Source of the DNA: Kineococcus sp. NBC_00420
GTDB lineage: Bacteria; Actinomycetota; Actinomycetes; Actinomycetales; Kineococcaceae
Assembly: GCF_036021035.1 (NCBI RefSeq)
Contig: NZ_CP107930.1
Location: 1,736,001-1,800,000, forward strand
Direction of reading: 5' to 3'
DNA length: 64,000 nucleotides
Shown here: positions 8,725 through 15,683 of the stretch, piece by piece
How the letters are laid out: every line of letters begins with the position of its first letter
Position numbering within the stretch: position 1 is the stretch's first letter
Made by a program: the position numbers and the translations under genes
Notes under the pieces: generated by a model
What the model was told of the DNA's origin: nothing
Databases searched by the model: none
Seen by the model: only the letters and a program-made list of their open reading frames with translations

Positions 8725-10313
8725 GCGGGTTCCTCCACGGGGTGGGGGCGGGCGCCGGCGACCTGCCGGGCGCCCAGGACGATGGGCCCCTGGTGGCGGA
8801 CCCGGTTGCGACGGTGGACGAAGAACCCGACCACCAGGGTGGTGGCGATGAAGAGCAGCGCGCTGTACTGCAGCCACCAGGTGCCGTCGGTGAGGTCGTA
8901 GACGGCGGCGCGCGGCCAGGCGAGGTTCACGACCATGACGACCTGGTAGGCGACGGCCAGGACGTTGACGACGATCCCGAACCGGCCGAGGGAGAACAGC
9001 GGCCGGCCGAACTCGTCGACCCCGTCGGGCAGGCCGCCCCGGAACCGGCGCACGAGGAGCGGCACCGTCACCCCGAGGTAGGCCAGGTAGAGCATCGCGA
9101 TGCAGAGGCTGGCGAGAGCGGTGAAGACGGCGCTCTGGTGCCAGTTCACGGCCAGCGCGATCGCCGCCCCGGCCCCGACGAGCACCGAGGCGCCGATGGG
9201 GGTGCCGGTGCGCGGCGACACGCGACCCAGCACGTTCGCGAAGGGGAACGCCCGCTCCCTCGCCATCGAGTAGACCATCCGCGACCCGGAGGTCTGGACG
9301 GCCAGGGTGCAGACCGCGACGGCGATCGCGACGCAGACGAGGAGGAGCCGGCCGCCGACGTCGCCGAGGCGGGAGGTGAGGACGTAGGCGAGGCCCTGCG
9401 AGGCGAGGGTCCCGTCGGTGAGGCTGGGGGCGGCGACGAGTCCGGCGATCAGCAGCAGCGCCCCACCGACGCCGGAGACGACCAGGGCCCGCACGATCGT
9501 CCGGGGCGTCGTGGCCCGCGGGGCGTGGGTCTCCTCGGAGAGTTCCCCGGCGGAGTCGAAACCGACCATGACGTAGGCGGCCATGAGGGAACTCGCGAGC
9601 CACATCGAGAGGTAGGGGCCGTCCGCCGCACCCGTCGTGGTGGTGACGACCGCCGGGCCGCGTTCGGCGTGGGCGAAGAGCGCGACGACCAGGGCGATGA
9701 CGCCGACGATCTCGATGGCGACGCCGGCGGAGGTGATGACGGCCATCAGCCGGACCCCGATGACGTTGATCGCGGTGGTGACGACCAGGAGCAGGAGGCC
9801 GAGGACGACCGCGTTCTGCGCCCCTGTCGCGGACGTCGGCGCGGAGTCCGCACCGGGACCGCCGACGAGCTGGAACCCGGACCAGACGCTCGGCAGGACG
9901 GCCTGCAGCGCGATGGCGGCGGTGGCCACCGTGAGGACCTGGCCGACGACCATGACCCACCCGGTGAACCAGCCGAAGTCGGTGCCCGCCAACCGGCTCG
10001 ACCACTGGAACACCGCACCCGAGATCGGGTACCGCGCAGCGAGTTCCGCGAAGCAGAGGGCGACGAGGAGTTGACCGGCGAACACCGTCGGCCAGGTCCA
10101 GAAGAAACCCGCCCCGCCGAAGCTGAAACCGAGACCGAACAGCTGGAACACCGTCGTGAGGATCGACACGAAGGAGAAACCGGCGGCGAACGAGGCGAAC
10201 GGTCCGACGCTGCGGTGCAGCTGCTGGCCGTAGCCGAACCGGCCGAGGTCACCGGTCTCGGAACCCCGACCGTCGCCGGCGCCGGGGTGCGTGCGTGGTG
10301 CGGGAACGGTCAT
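8721..10313 (-). CDS. APC superfamily permease (amino acid/urea-type substrate)
   Basis: A 530-residue transporter of the amino acid-polyamine-organocation superfamily with about 12 membrane segments. The N-terminal region (F-G-Y-G-Q-Q-L near residue 30) is followed by the first membrane helix F-S-F-V-S-I, and A-A-R-Y-P-I-S-G-A resembles the substrate-binding loop of helix 3. The C-terminus is basic (H-R-R-N-R). It is the first gene of the nitrogen operon and overlaps the DUF1989 gene by 4 bases, so it most likely imports the compound the downstream enzymes degrade (guanidine, urea or a precursor); APC members have been linked to amino acids and guanidine-like cations. ATG start at 10313. The substrate remains inferred from neighbours. 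Confidence 0.88.
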   Translation of the reverse strand: MTVPAPRTHPGAGDGRGSETGDLGRFGYGQQLHRSVGPFASFAAGFSFVSILTTVFQLFGLGFSFGGAGFFWTWPTVFAGQLLVALCFAELAARYPISGAVFQWSSRLAGTDFGWFTGWVMVVGQVLTVATAAIALQAVLPSVWSGFQLVGGPGADSAPTSATGAQNAVVLGLLLLVVTTAINVIGVRLMAVITSAGVAIEIVGVIALVVALFAHAERGPAVVTTTTGAADGPYLSMWLASSLMAAYVMVGFDSAGELSEETHAPRATTPRTIVRALVVSGVGGALLLIAGLVAAPSLTDGTLASQGLAYVLTSRLGDVGGRLLLVCVAIAVAVCTLAVQTSGSRMVYSMARERAFPFANVLGRVSPRTGTPIGASVLVGAGAAIALAVNWHQSAVFTALASLCIAMLYLAYLGVTVPLLVRRFRGGLPDGVDEFGRPLFSLGRFGIVVNVLAVAYQVVMVVNLAWPRAAVYDLTDGTWWLQYSALLFIATTLVVGFFVHRRNRVRHQGPIVLGARQVAGARPHPVEEPA

Positions 10314-10347
10314 CAGTCGGGCCTTCCGCTCGGTGACTCACCACCTC

Positions 10348-10367
10348 TACCTGTCGGGTGACAGGTA
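10348..10367. promoter_or_regulatory. Palindromic operator candidate of the nitrogen operon
   Basis: TACCTGTC-GGGT-GACAGGTA is a perfect 8+4+8 palindrome 35 bases upstream of the permease start. Size and position suit a dimeric repressor such as the TetR protein encoded at the operon's end. Binding is inferred. Confidence 0.5.
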
Positions 10368-10392
10368 TGGGGACGAGTCTGGCCGGAGCCGT

Positions 10393-10430
10393 GTTTCGAG
10401 CGTGTTTCCCCGTCGTGAAACCTGTGTTGC
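10393..10430 (-). promoter_or_regulatory. GlnR-box-like sites upstream of the nitrogen operon
   Basis: On the minus strand the order is GCAAC-n6-TTCAC-n6-GAAAC-n6-GAAAC, four 5-mers at exact 11-bp steps (plus-strand positions 10393, 10404, 10415 and 10426). The actinobacterial GlnR box is GTnAC-n6-GAAAC with the same phasing; one GAAAC half is perfect and TTCAC matches the core TnAC. It lies 80 bp or more before the permease start, suitable for an activator. GlnR itself is encoded at 32759-33598. Confidence 0.5.
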
Positions 10431-10443
10431 GGCTCCCCCCGAC

Positions 10444-10509
10444 CCAACTCCTGGGGACTTCTCCACCCTTCCCTGGCTCGGGAAGGGTGGAGAAGTCCCC
10501 AGGAGTTGG
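10444..10509. terminator. Perfect 30-bp-arm palindrome (family with 41917-41976)
   Basis: Arms 10444-10473 and 10480-10509 are exact reverse complements around the 6-nt loop TGGCTC. The element abuts the gntR stop codon and would terminate that transcript before the nitrogen operon promoter. There is no T-tract, as in many actinobacterial terminators. A second copy with compensatory changes lies after pstB. Confidence 0.75.
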
Positions 10510-11160
10510 TCAGGCGAGGGTGAGCTGGGCGCGGCGGAGGCGCACGCCGATCGCGGCGACGTGGGCACTCGCGGCGAGGCGGGCCGCCGCCACGTCGCCG
10601 GCCTCCACCGCCGCGAGGATGCGACGGTGCTCGGCGACGGCGAGTTCGCGGTGCCGCTGCTCGGCCCACAGCCCGGCTCCGGACAGGTGGGCACGGACCT
10701 CGAGGCGGCGCAGGGTGTCGGCCAGGGTCGCGTTGCCGGACAGTTCCCGCATCGCCGCGTGGAACTCCAGGTCCAGCCCGGCGTCACGCGCGGGTTCCGG
10801 GGTCTCGGCCGACGCGGCCTCCTCGGCGTCGACGAGTTCCGCGAGCCGGGCCAGCCCCTCCCGGTCCACGCGCTCCGTCGCCTCCGCCGCGGCGAGGCCG
10901 TCGAGGACCTCGCGGACGCGGAACACCTCGGACAGGTCCTCGGCCGTCACCGTCGCGACCCTCGCGCCGGCGTGCGGGGTGGACACCGCGATCCCCTCGG
11001 CGACCAGCCGTTGCACCGAGTCGCGCACGGGACTCCGGCTCACGCCGAGTTCCGCCGCGAGCGCGGGAACGCTCAACGACGTCCCGGGGCCCAGGCGACC
11101 GTCGAGGATGCGGGCGAGCAGCGCGGTGTGGACGGTGTCGCCCAGCAGTTCGACGCTCAC
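10510..11160 (-). CDS. GntR family regulator (FCD type)
   Basis: A 216-residue regulator with an N-terminal winged helix-turn-helix (about residues 8-70; L-S-V-P-A-L-A-A-E-L-G-V-S-R-S-P-V-R) and an FCD-type effector domain (about 80-205) containing F-H-A-A-M near 133 and a C-terminal A-H-V-A-A-I-G. FCD regulators usually bind organic acids through a metal. The GTG start overlaps the dioxygenase stop (GTGA), so it is the second gene of a two-gene operon. The TTGCATG inverted repeat in the divergent promoter at 12167-12214 is the obvious operator candidate, through which it could control both the dioxygenase and the amidohydrolase. The effector is unknown. Confidence 0.9.
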   Translation of the reverse strand: MSVELLGDTVHTALLARILDGRLGPGTSLSVPALAAELGVSRSPVRDSVQRLVAEGIAVSTPHAGARVATVTAEDLSEVFRVREVLDGLAAAEATERVDREGLARLAELVDAEEAASAETPEPARDAGLDLEFHAAMRELSGNATLADTLRRLEVRAHLSGAGLWAEQRHRELAVAEHRRILAAVEAGDVAAARLAASAHVAAIGVRLRRAQLTLA

Positions 11161-12149
11161 GCCGCGGGGGTGCCGTAGTTCGCGCGGATCCGCTCGGCGA
11201 TGTAGTCGGCGGCGGTGATCGGCGGGTAGCTGCCACCGGGGGTCTCGATGAGGACCTCGCGGTTGGCCTGGGCGAAGAACGGCATGCTGTAGCGCGCTCC
11301 GGTGTACTCCCCCGCCCCGGGCATCCGCACGCGGTGGAAGGTGGACCGCAACTGGTCGTCGCTCCACCGCATCAGCATGTCCCCGATGTTGCAGGTGATG
11401 GCCTCGTCGGAGGGCACGACCGACGTCCACTCCGGCGCGTCGAGGTCCCGGCCCGGGCAGACCTGCAGTCCGCCCTGACCGGTGCGTTGGAACAGCAACG
11501 TGAGGCAGTCGAAGTCGGTGTGCGCTCCGGCCCGCCAGACCCCGGGTTCCACGGCGACGTCGCCGGGGAGTTCCGGGTAGTGCAGGATCCGCAGGGTCGA
11601 CTGGTAGGTGTCGGCGGAGGGGTCGTGGGCGTTGGTGAAGAACTCGCGCGCGAAGCCGAGCTTCTCCGCGAAGCAGGACAGCACCCGCATCGCGAGTTCC
11701 CAGCACCGCGTCTCGAACCCGAGCATGAACTCGCGGAACTCCGGGAGTTCCGCGTCGGAGGGGAAGAGCGGGCCCATGTGCGGACGGGTGATCTGGTAGG
11801 ACTCCTTGCGGTCCGGGGTCCCCACCGAGGGACGGACCTGGGTCCCCGACTCCCAGCCGGAGTTCCTGGGCCGGTCGAGGGGGTACTGCTGCTTCACCTC
11901 GACGGGGAGGTCGAAGAACGCCTTCGCCATCGCGAACGCCCGGTCGACGGCGGCCGCCTCGATGCCGTGGTTCACGATCTGGAAGAAGCCGACCTCGGTC
12001 GCCGCGGACCACAGCTGCTCGGTGATCTCGCTGCGGCGGGCCTCGAAGTCGGAGAGGTCGATCTGCGGGATGGCCCGGTCGCGTTCCGTCCCGGGGTCGC
12101 CCATGCGGGACTCGCGGTCGAGCTCGGTCATCTGCTGGGGCGCGGTCAT
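11157..12149 (-). CDS. Isopenicillin-N-synthase-family Fe(II)/2-oxoglutarate-type dioxygenase
   Basis: A 330-residue non-heme iron oxygenase. The N-terminal DIOX_N domain begins I-P-Q-I-D-L-S near residue 27 and includes G-F-F-Q-I-V-N-H-G-I. The double-stranded beta-helix core carries the iron facial triad His210-x-Asp212 (H-T-D-F-D) and His272, plus Arg286-x-Ser288 (R-Y-S), the pair that binds the 2-oxoglutarate carboxylate in this family. It is probably an active hydroxylase or oxidase of unknown substrate. The chosen ATG at 12149 follows a GGTGGGG-like ribosome site; a start at 12203 would add 18 atypical residues and cover the operators. It forms an operon with a GntR regulator, divergent from an amidohydrolase, suggesting stepwise catabolism of a nitrogen heterocycle or modified amino acid (inference). 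Confidence 0.88.
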   Translation of the reverse strand: MTAPQQMTELDRESRMGDPGTERDRAIPQIDLSDFEARRSEITEQLWSAATEVGFFQIVNHGIEAAAVDRAFAMAKAFFDLPVEVKQQYPLDRPRNSGWESGTQVRPSVGTPDRKESYQITRPHMGPLFPSDAELPEFREFMLGFETRCWELAMRVLSCFAEKLGFAREFFTNAHDPSADTYQSTLRILHYPELPGDVAVEPGVWRAGAHTDFDCLTLLFQRTGQGGLQVCPGRDLDAPEWTSVVPSDEAITCNIGDMLMRWSDDQLRSTFHRVRMPGAGEYTGARYSMPFFAQANREVLIETPGGSYPPITAADYIAERIRANYGTPAA

Positions 12150-12166
12150 GACCCCACCGTGTCGGC

Positions 12167-12214
12167 TGCATGCAATCCGACGCAAGAGCCGCCGTGTGAA
12201 CATCGTGTTGCATG
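12167..12214. promoter_or_regulatory. Inverted TTGCATG sites in the divergent promoter
   Basis: CATGCAA at 12169-12175 (inside TGCATGCA) and TTGCATG at 12208-12214 are reverse complements 39 bp apart, close to four helical turns, between the dioxygenase and amidohydrolase starts. They are likely operators for the neighbouring GntR protein. Confidence 0.5.
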
Positions 12215-12262
12215 TGATCCCGGGGTCTTCCGCGGGCCACGCTCCTCGGTCAGAGTTCGGGG

Positions 12263-13591
12263 GTGAACCTCACGACGAACGCCCCCAGCACGTTCCCCAC
12301 CGCCGTCACCGACGTCACCGTCTGGGACGGCGGGACCTGGCGGGAGCACCAGGACGTACTCCTGCGCGACGGAGCGGTCGTGGCGATCCGCCCGCACGAG
12401 AACGGCACCGAGGGTCTCGACGGCACCGGCGCCCACCTGCTCCCGGGGTTCGTCAACACCCACACCCACCTGCAGCAGGCGACGTGTCGCGGGGTCGGCG
12501 AGGGGCAGCCGTTGCTGTCCTGGCTGCTGGCCGTCGGGCAGCACATGGCCGCCGTCACCCCCGAGTCGGCCTACCTCGCCGCCGTCGCCGGCGCCCTCGA
12601 CGGTCTGCGCAGCGGGTCCACCACCCTCGTCGAGCACATGTGGCCGCACCCCTCGGAGGAGGTCCACGCGGCCGTGCTGCAGGCCCTGGCGGACGTCGGG
12701 GTGCGCGCGCTGCTCGGCCGCGGTGTCGCCGACCGCCCCGACCCCACCCGGAGGTGGGGTTTCGACCCCCGGCTCATGCAGCCCCTGGACACCGCCCTCG
12801 ACCACGTGGAGCGGTTGGCGGGCGCCACCCGGGGGACGCGGGTCACCCCTGCCCTCGCGGTGCCGAACCCGCGCAGCCTCACCCCGGAGGGTCTGCGCAC
12901 GGTCCACGCCTTCGCGCTCGAGCGCGACCTGCGGATCTCGATCCACCTGCTGGAGACGAGCACCGACGAGGACATGTGCCGCGAGCACGCCGGAGTCGGT
13001 GCGCTGCAGTACCTCTCGGACGCCGGGTTCCTCAGCGACCGGCTCCTCGCCGTGCACGGCGTCGCCCTCACCGCCAGCGACGTCGCGGCGCTGGCGGCGG
13101 CGGGGTGCGCGGTCTCGCACAACCCGGTCTCGAACATGCGGCTGGGTTCCGGGGTCGCCCCCGTCCCCGACCTGCTCGCCGCCGGTGTCGCGGTGGGGTT
13201 GGGCGTCGACGGTGCGGCCTCCAACGACCGGCAGGACATGCTGGAGACGATGCGCACCGCCGCCTACCTGCAGCGGGCCACCCACCGCCGCGCGGACCTG
13301 CTGGGCTTCGCCGACGTGGTCGCCCTCGCGGTCGACGGGGCCTCCTCGGTGCTGGGCCTGGCGCAGCGGCCCGGCGGGGGCGTCACCGTGGGCACCCCGG
13401 CGGACCTCACCCTGGTGCGCTTCGACCGCGACTTCGGGTGCCTGCCCGTCCTGGACCCGGGGGCCGGTCTGCTCACCACGGGAACCCCGCGGATCGTCGA
13501 CACCGTCCTGGTGGACGGGGAGGTCGTGGTCTCCGACGGTCGCAGCACCCGCATCGACGAGGAGGAGCTCGTCGCGGCGCTGCTGGCGTGA
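12263..13591 (+). CDS. Amidohydrolase (TrzA/AtzB/guanine-deaminase-like)
   Basis: A 442-residue metal-dependent hydrolase or deaminase of the amidohydrolase superfamily. Metal and catalytic residues are visible: His67-x-His69 (N-T-H-T-H-L), His228 with Glu231 (H-L-L-E), His265 (V-H-G-V), His286 (S-H-N-P) and Asp316 (G-V-D-G-A-A-S-N-D). This His/Glu/Asp set with H-L-L-E is typical of the subgroup of single-metal deaminases and chlorohydrolases acting on purines, pterins and triazines. The substrate is not determinable here. GTG start at 12263, preceded by CAGAGT six bases upstream, a possible -10 for a leaderless mRNA. It is divergent from the dioxygenase-gntR operon, with shared operator-like repeats, and faces ispF across a tandem repeat. 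Confidence 0.9.
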   Translation: MNLTTNAPSTFPTAVTDVTVWDGGTWREHQDVLLRDGAVVAIRPHENGTEGLDGTGAHLLPGFVNTHTHLQQATCRGVGEGQPLLSWLLAVGQHMAAVTPESAYLAAVAGALDGLRSGSTTLVEHMWPHPSEEVHAAVLQALADVGVRALLGRGVADRPDPTRRWGFDPRLMQPLDTALDHVERLAGATRGTRVTPALAVPNPRSLTPEGLRTVHAFALERDLRISIHLLETSTDEDMCREHAGVGALQYLSDAGFLSDRLLAVHGVALTASDVAALAAAGCAVSHNPVSNMRLGSGVAPVPDLLAAGVAVGLGVDGAASNDRQDMLETMRTAAYLQRATHRRADLLGFADVVALAVDGASSVLGLAQRPGGGVTVGTPADLTLVRFDRDFGCLPVLDPGAGLLTTGTPRIVDTVLVDGEVVVSDGRSTRIDEEELVAALLA

Positions 13592-13593
13592 GA

Positions 13594-13747
13594 CCGGTCA
13601 GCGCGGGCCGGTCAGCGCGGGCCGGTCAGCGCGGGCCGGTCAGCGCGGGCCGGTCAGCGCGGGCCGGTCAGCGCGGGCCGGTCAGCGCAGGCCGGTCAGC
13701 GCGGGCCGGTCAGCGCAGGCCGGTCAGCGCAGGGCGGTCAGCGCAGG
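13594..13747. repeat. Tandem repeat, 11 copies of a 14-bp unit
   Basis: Unit CCGGTCAGCGCGGG is repeated head-to-tail from two bases after the amidohydrolase stop into the 3' end of ispF; later copies carry G-to-A changes (GCGCAGG) and the last begins with G. The TCA in the final copy is the ispF stop codon read on the minus strand. No spacers separate the units, so it is not a CRISPR array. Confidence 0.95.
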
Positions 13748-14217
13748 GCGACGAGGGCGGTGGCGATCGCCGCGATGCCCTCGCCCCGCCCGGTCAGGCC
13801 GAGGGCGTCCGTCGTCGTCCCGGCGACGGAGACGGGCGCGCCGCAGGCGGTGCCGAGCGCGGCCTCGGCCTCGGGGCGGCGACGGCCGATCTTCGGCCGG
13901 TTGCCGATCACCTGGACCGAGACGTTGCCGATCTCGAAACCGGCCGCCCGCACGAGGCGGGCGGCCTCCGCCAGCAACCGTGCCCCGGAGGAACCGGCGA
14001 ACTCGGGACGGGCGGTCCCGAAGTGGGCGCCGAGGTCGCCGAGACCGGCCGCCGCGAACAACGCGTCGCAGCAGGCGTGCGCGGCGACGTCCCCGTCGGA
14101 GTGACCCTCCGGGCCGAACTCCTCGCCCTCCCAGAGCACACCGGCGATCCAGCACGGACGACCGGCGACCAGCTGGTGCACGTCGACGCCGGTCCCGACG
14201 CGGGGCAGGGTGGTCAC
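13738..14217 (-). CDS. ispF: 2-C-methyl-D-erythritol 2,4-cyclodiphosphate synthase
   Basis: A 159-residue enzyme of the non-mevalonate isoprenoid pathway that cyclises CDP-methylerythritol phosphate to MEcPP with loss of CMP. Metal ligands Asp and His of G-x-D-V-H lie near residues 9-13, and the G-H-S-D-G-D-V motif near 38-44 and [11 protein letters not shown] near the C-terminus are intact. Length is normal. The GTG start overlaps the ispD stop (GTGA), giving the usual ispD-ispF coupling. The stop codon lies inside the last unit of the 14-bp tandem repeat, so repeat expansion or contraction would touch the end of this essential gene. Confidence 0.96.
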   Translation of the reverse strand: MTTLPRVGTGVDVHQLVAGRPCWIAGVLWEGEEFGPEGHSDGDVAAHACCDALFAAAGLGDLGAHFGTARPEFAGSSGARLLAEAARLVRAAGFEIGNVSVQVIGNRPKIGRRRPEAEAALGTACGAPVSVAGTTTDALGLTGRGEGIAAIATALVALR

Positions 14218-14894
14218 GGGGCCTCCTGGGCCAGCAGCGCGTGGGCGAGGACGAGGTCGACCGGGCGGGTGACCTTGAACGCGTGCTCGTGGCCGGGCAC
14301 CGTCCGCACGGGATGACCCAGGGATTCGAGCATCCCGGCGTCGTCGGTCGCGGCGGCACCGGGGAGCGCGGCGGCGTGCGCAGCGCGCAGGGGGCCGGCC
14401 GCGAAACCCTGCGGGGTCTGCACGGCGACGAGCTCGCTGCGGTCGACGGTCTCGACCACGAGGTGACCCGCGACCCGTTTGATCGTGTCCGACACCGGGA
14501 GCACCGGGATCACCGCGGGCGCGCCGGCGCGCACGGCCTCGACGACGGCCGTGAAGACGTGGGGAGGGGTGAGGCAGCGGGCCGCGTCGTGGACGAGGAC
14601 GACGTCGACGTCCTCGGCGAGCGCTTCGAGGCCCAGCCGGACCGAGTCCTGCCGCTCTGCCCCGCCGGCGACGACGATGACGTCGCCGTGCAGGGGGGTG
14701 AGCAGGGACATGACCTCGTCGCACGCGGCGGCGGGCGCGACTGCGACCACGACGTCGATGACGCCGGAGGCCGCAGCGCGCCGCACCGCGTGCACGAGCA
14801 GCGGTTCACCCGCCAGTGGAACGAGAGCCTTGGGACGCGAGGCCCCGAGGCGGTCGCCCCGGCCTGCGGCCGGGACGACGAGCGCGGATCTCAG
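14214..14894 (-). CDS. ispD: 2-C-methyl-D-erythritol 4-phosphate cytidylyltransferase
   Basis: A 226-residue MEP-pathway enzyme that joins CTP to methylerythritol 4-phosphate. The nucleotide-binding signature [11 protein letters not shown] begins only seven residues from the proposed start, followed by [16 protein letters not shown] near residue 105 and A-T-D-D-A-G near 180 are also present. No ATG, GTG or TTG lies between the in-frame stop upstream and this motif. The only reasonable initiator is CTG at 14894, which overlaps the carD stop as CTGA in the way other genes here overlap as GTGA. The first GTG start, at 14795, would delete the active-site loop. The product is certain; the unusual start is inferred. 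Confidence 0.9.
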   Translation of the reverse strand: MRSALVVPAAGRGDRLGASRPKALVPLAGEPLLVHAVRRAAASGVIDVVVAVAPAAACDEVMSLLTPLHGDVIVVAGGAERQDSVRLGLEALAEDVDVVLVHDAARCLTPPHVFTAVVEAVRAGAPAVIPVLPVSDTIKRVAGHLVVETVDRSELVAVQTPQGFAAGPLRAAHAAALPGAAATDDAGMLESLGHPVRTVPGHEHAFKVTRPVDLVLAHALLAQEAP

Positions 14895-15373
14895 GAGGCC
14901 AGGACCTCGTCAAGCAGCGACTCGGCCTTGTCCTCGTTGGTGTTCTCCGCCAACGCGAGTTCGGAGACCAGGATCTGCCGCGCCTTCGCCAGCATGCGCT
15001 TCTCCCCGGCGGAGAGACCGCGGTCCTGGTCACGTCGCCAGAGGTCGCGCACGACCTCCGCCACCTTGACCACATCACCGGACGCGAGCTTCTCGAGGTT
15101 CGCCTTGTAGCGGCGGGACCAGTTGGTCGGTTCCTCCGCGTACGGCGTGCGCAGGACCGAGAACACCCGGTCCAGCCCCTCGCGACCCACGACGTCACGA
15201 ACGCCGACGAGGTCGACGTTGTCCGCAGGAACTTCGATGGTGAGATCGCCCTGGGCCACCTTCAGCACGAGGTAGAGCTTGTCCTCGCCCTTGATGGTCC
15301 GGGTCTTGATCTCTTCGATCAGTGCCGCCCCGTGGTGGGGGTAGACAACCGTTTCGCCGACCGTGAAAGCCAT
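14891..15373 (-). CDS. carD: CarD family transcriptional regulator
   Basis: A 160-residue CarD/CdnL protein. In actinobacteria it binds the RNA polymerase beta subunit and stabilises open complexes at promoters, including rRNA promoters. The N-terminal RNAP-interaction domain (about residues 1-65) begins [13 protein letters not shown]; the C-terminal helical DNA-binding domain (70-160) contains the Trp of T-N-W-S-R-R-Y-K that wedges the -10 upstream edge. The ATG at 15373 gives the canonical length; a purine-rich GAAAGGGG lies 9-16 bases upstream. It is followed by ispD and ispF with overlapping stops and starts, the standard actinobacterial order. Confidence 0.96.
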   Translation of the reverse strand: MAFTVGETVVYPHHGAALIEEIKTRTIKGEDKLYLVLKVAQGDLTIEVPADNVDLVGVRDVVGREGLDRVFSVLRTPYAEEPTNWSRRYKANLEKLASGDVVKVAEVVRDLWRRDQDRGLSAGEKRMLAKARQILVSELALAENTNEDKAESLLDEVLAS

Positions 15374-15683
15374 AGAAATTGACCCCTTTCCCTGGTTCCA
15401 GATTACCACGGCGATCGGGTTGTGGACAGTCTCGATCGGAGCGTTTGCGCAGGTCAGAGGCTCACGGTCGGCGGTCGGGGGCTTGACAGACCCCGCATCG
15501 CATGCTTCGCGCACCGGATCACCCCTCGCCCAGGGTGATCGTCGAGACACTCTCGGCACGTCCGCCGCAGGCCCCACGTCGTGACGGGAGCGTGATCGGC
15601 ACGTGACCGGATCGCACCCCGTCATCGGGCGCGACGCCCCGCTCCGCTGCGAACACGGCTACGACTGCCGGTAGTCTGAACGT
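15374..15683. other. Divergent intergenic region carD / lipoprotein
   Basis: These 310 bases hold the divergent promoters. TAATCT (minus strand) about 40 bases before carD and TAGTCT at 15672-15677 on the plus strand are -10 candidates; the latter ends six bases before the lipoprotein GTG and predicts a leaderless transcript. A TTGACA at 15483-15488 has no convincing -10 partner. I see no gene or RNA here. Confidence 0.5.

Noticed and set aside
10314-10443. Guanidine (ykkC-type) riboswitch upstream of the permease
   Set aside because: The minus-strand leader lacks the conserved guanidine-I segments I would expect; a covariance search would settle it.
13594-13747. CRISPR-like repeat array
   Set aside because: The 14-bp units are contiguous with no spacers; it is a simple tandem repeat.
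14214-14795. Short ispD starting at GTG 14795
   Set aside because: It would remove the nucleotide-binding loop, which is perfectly conserved just upstream in the same frame.
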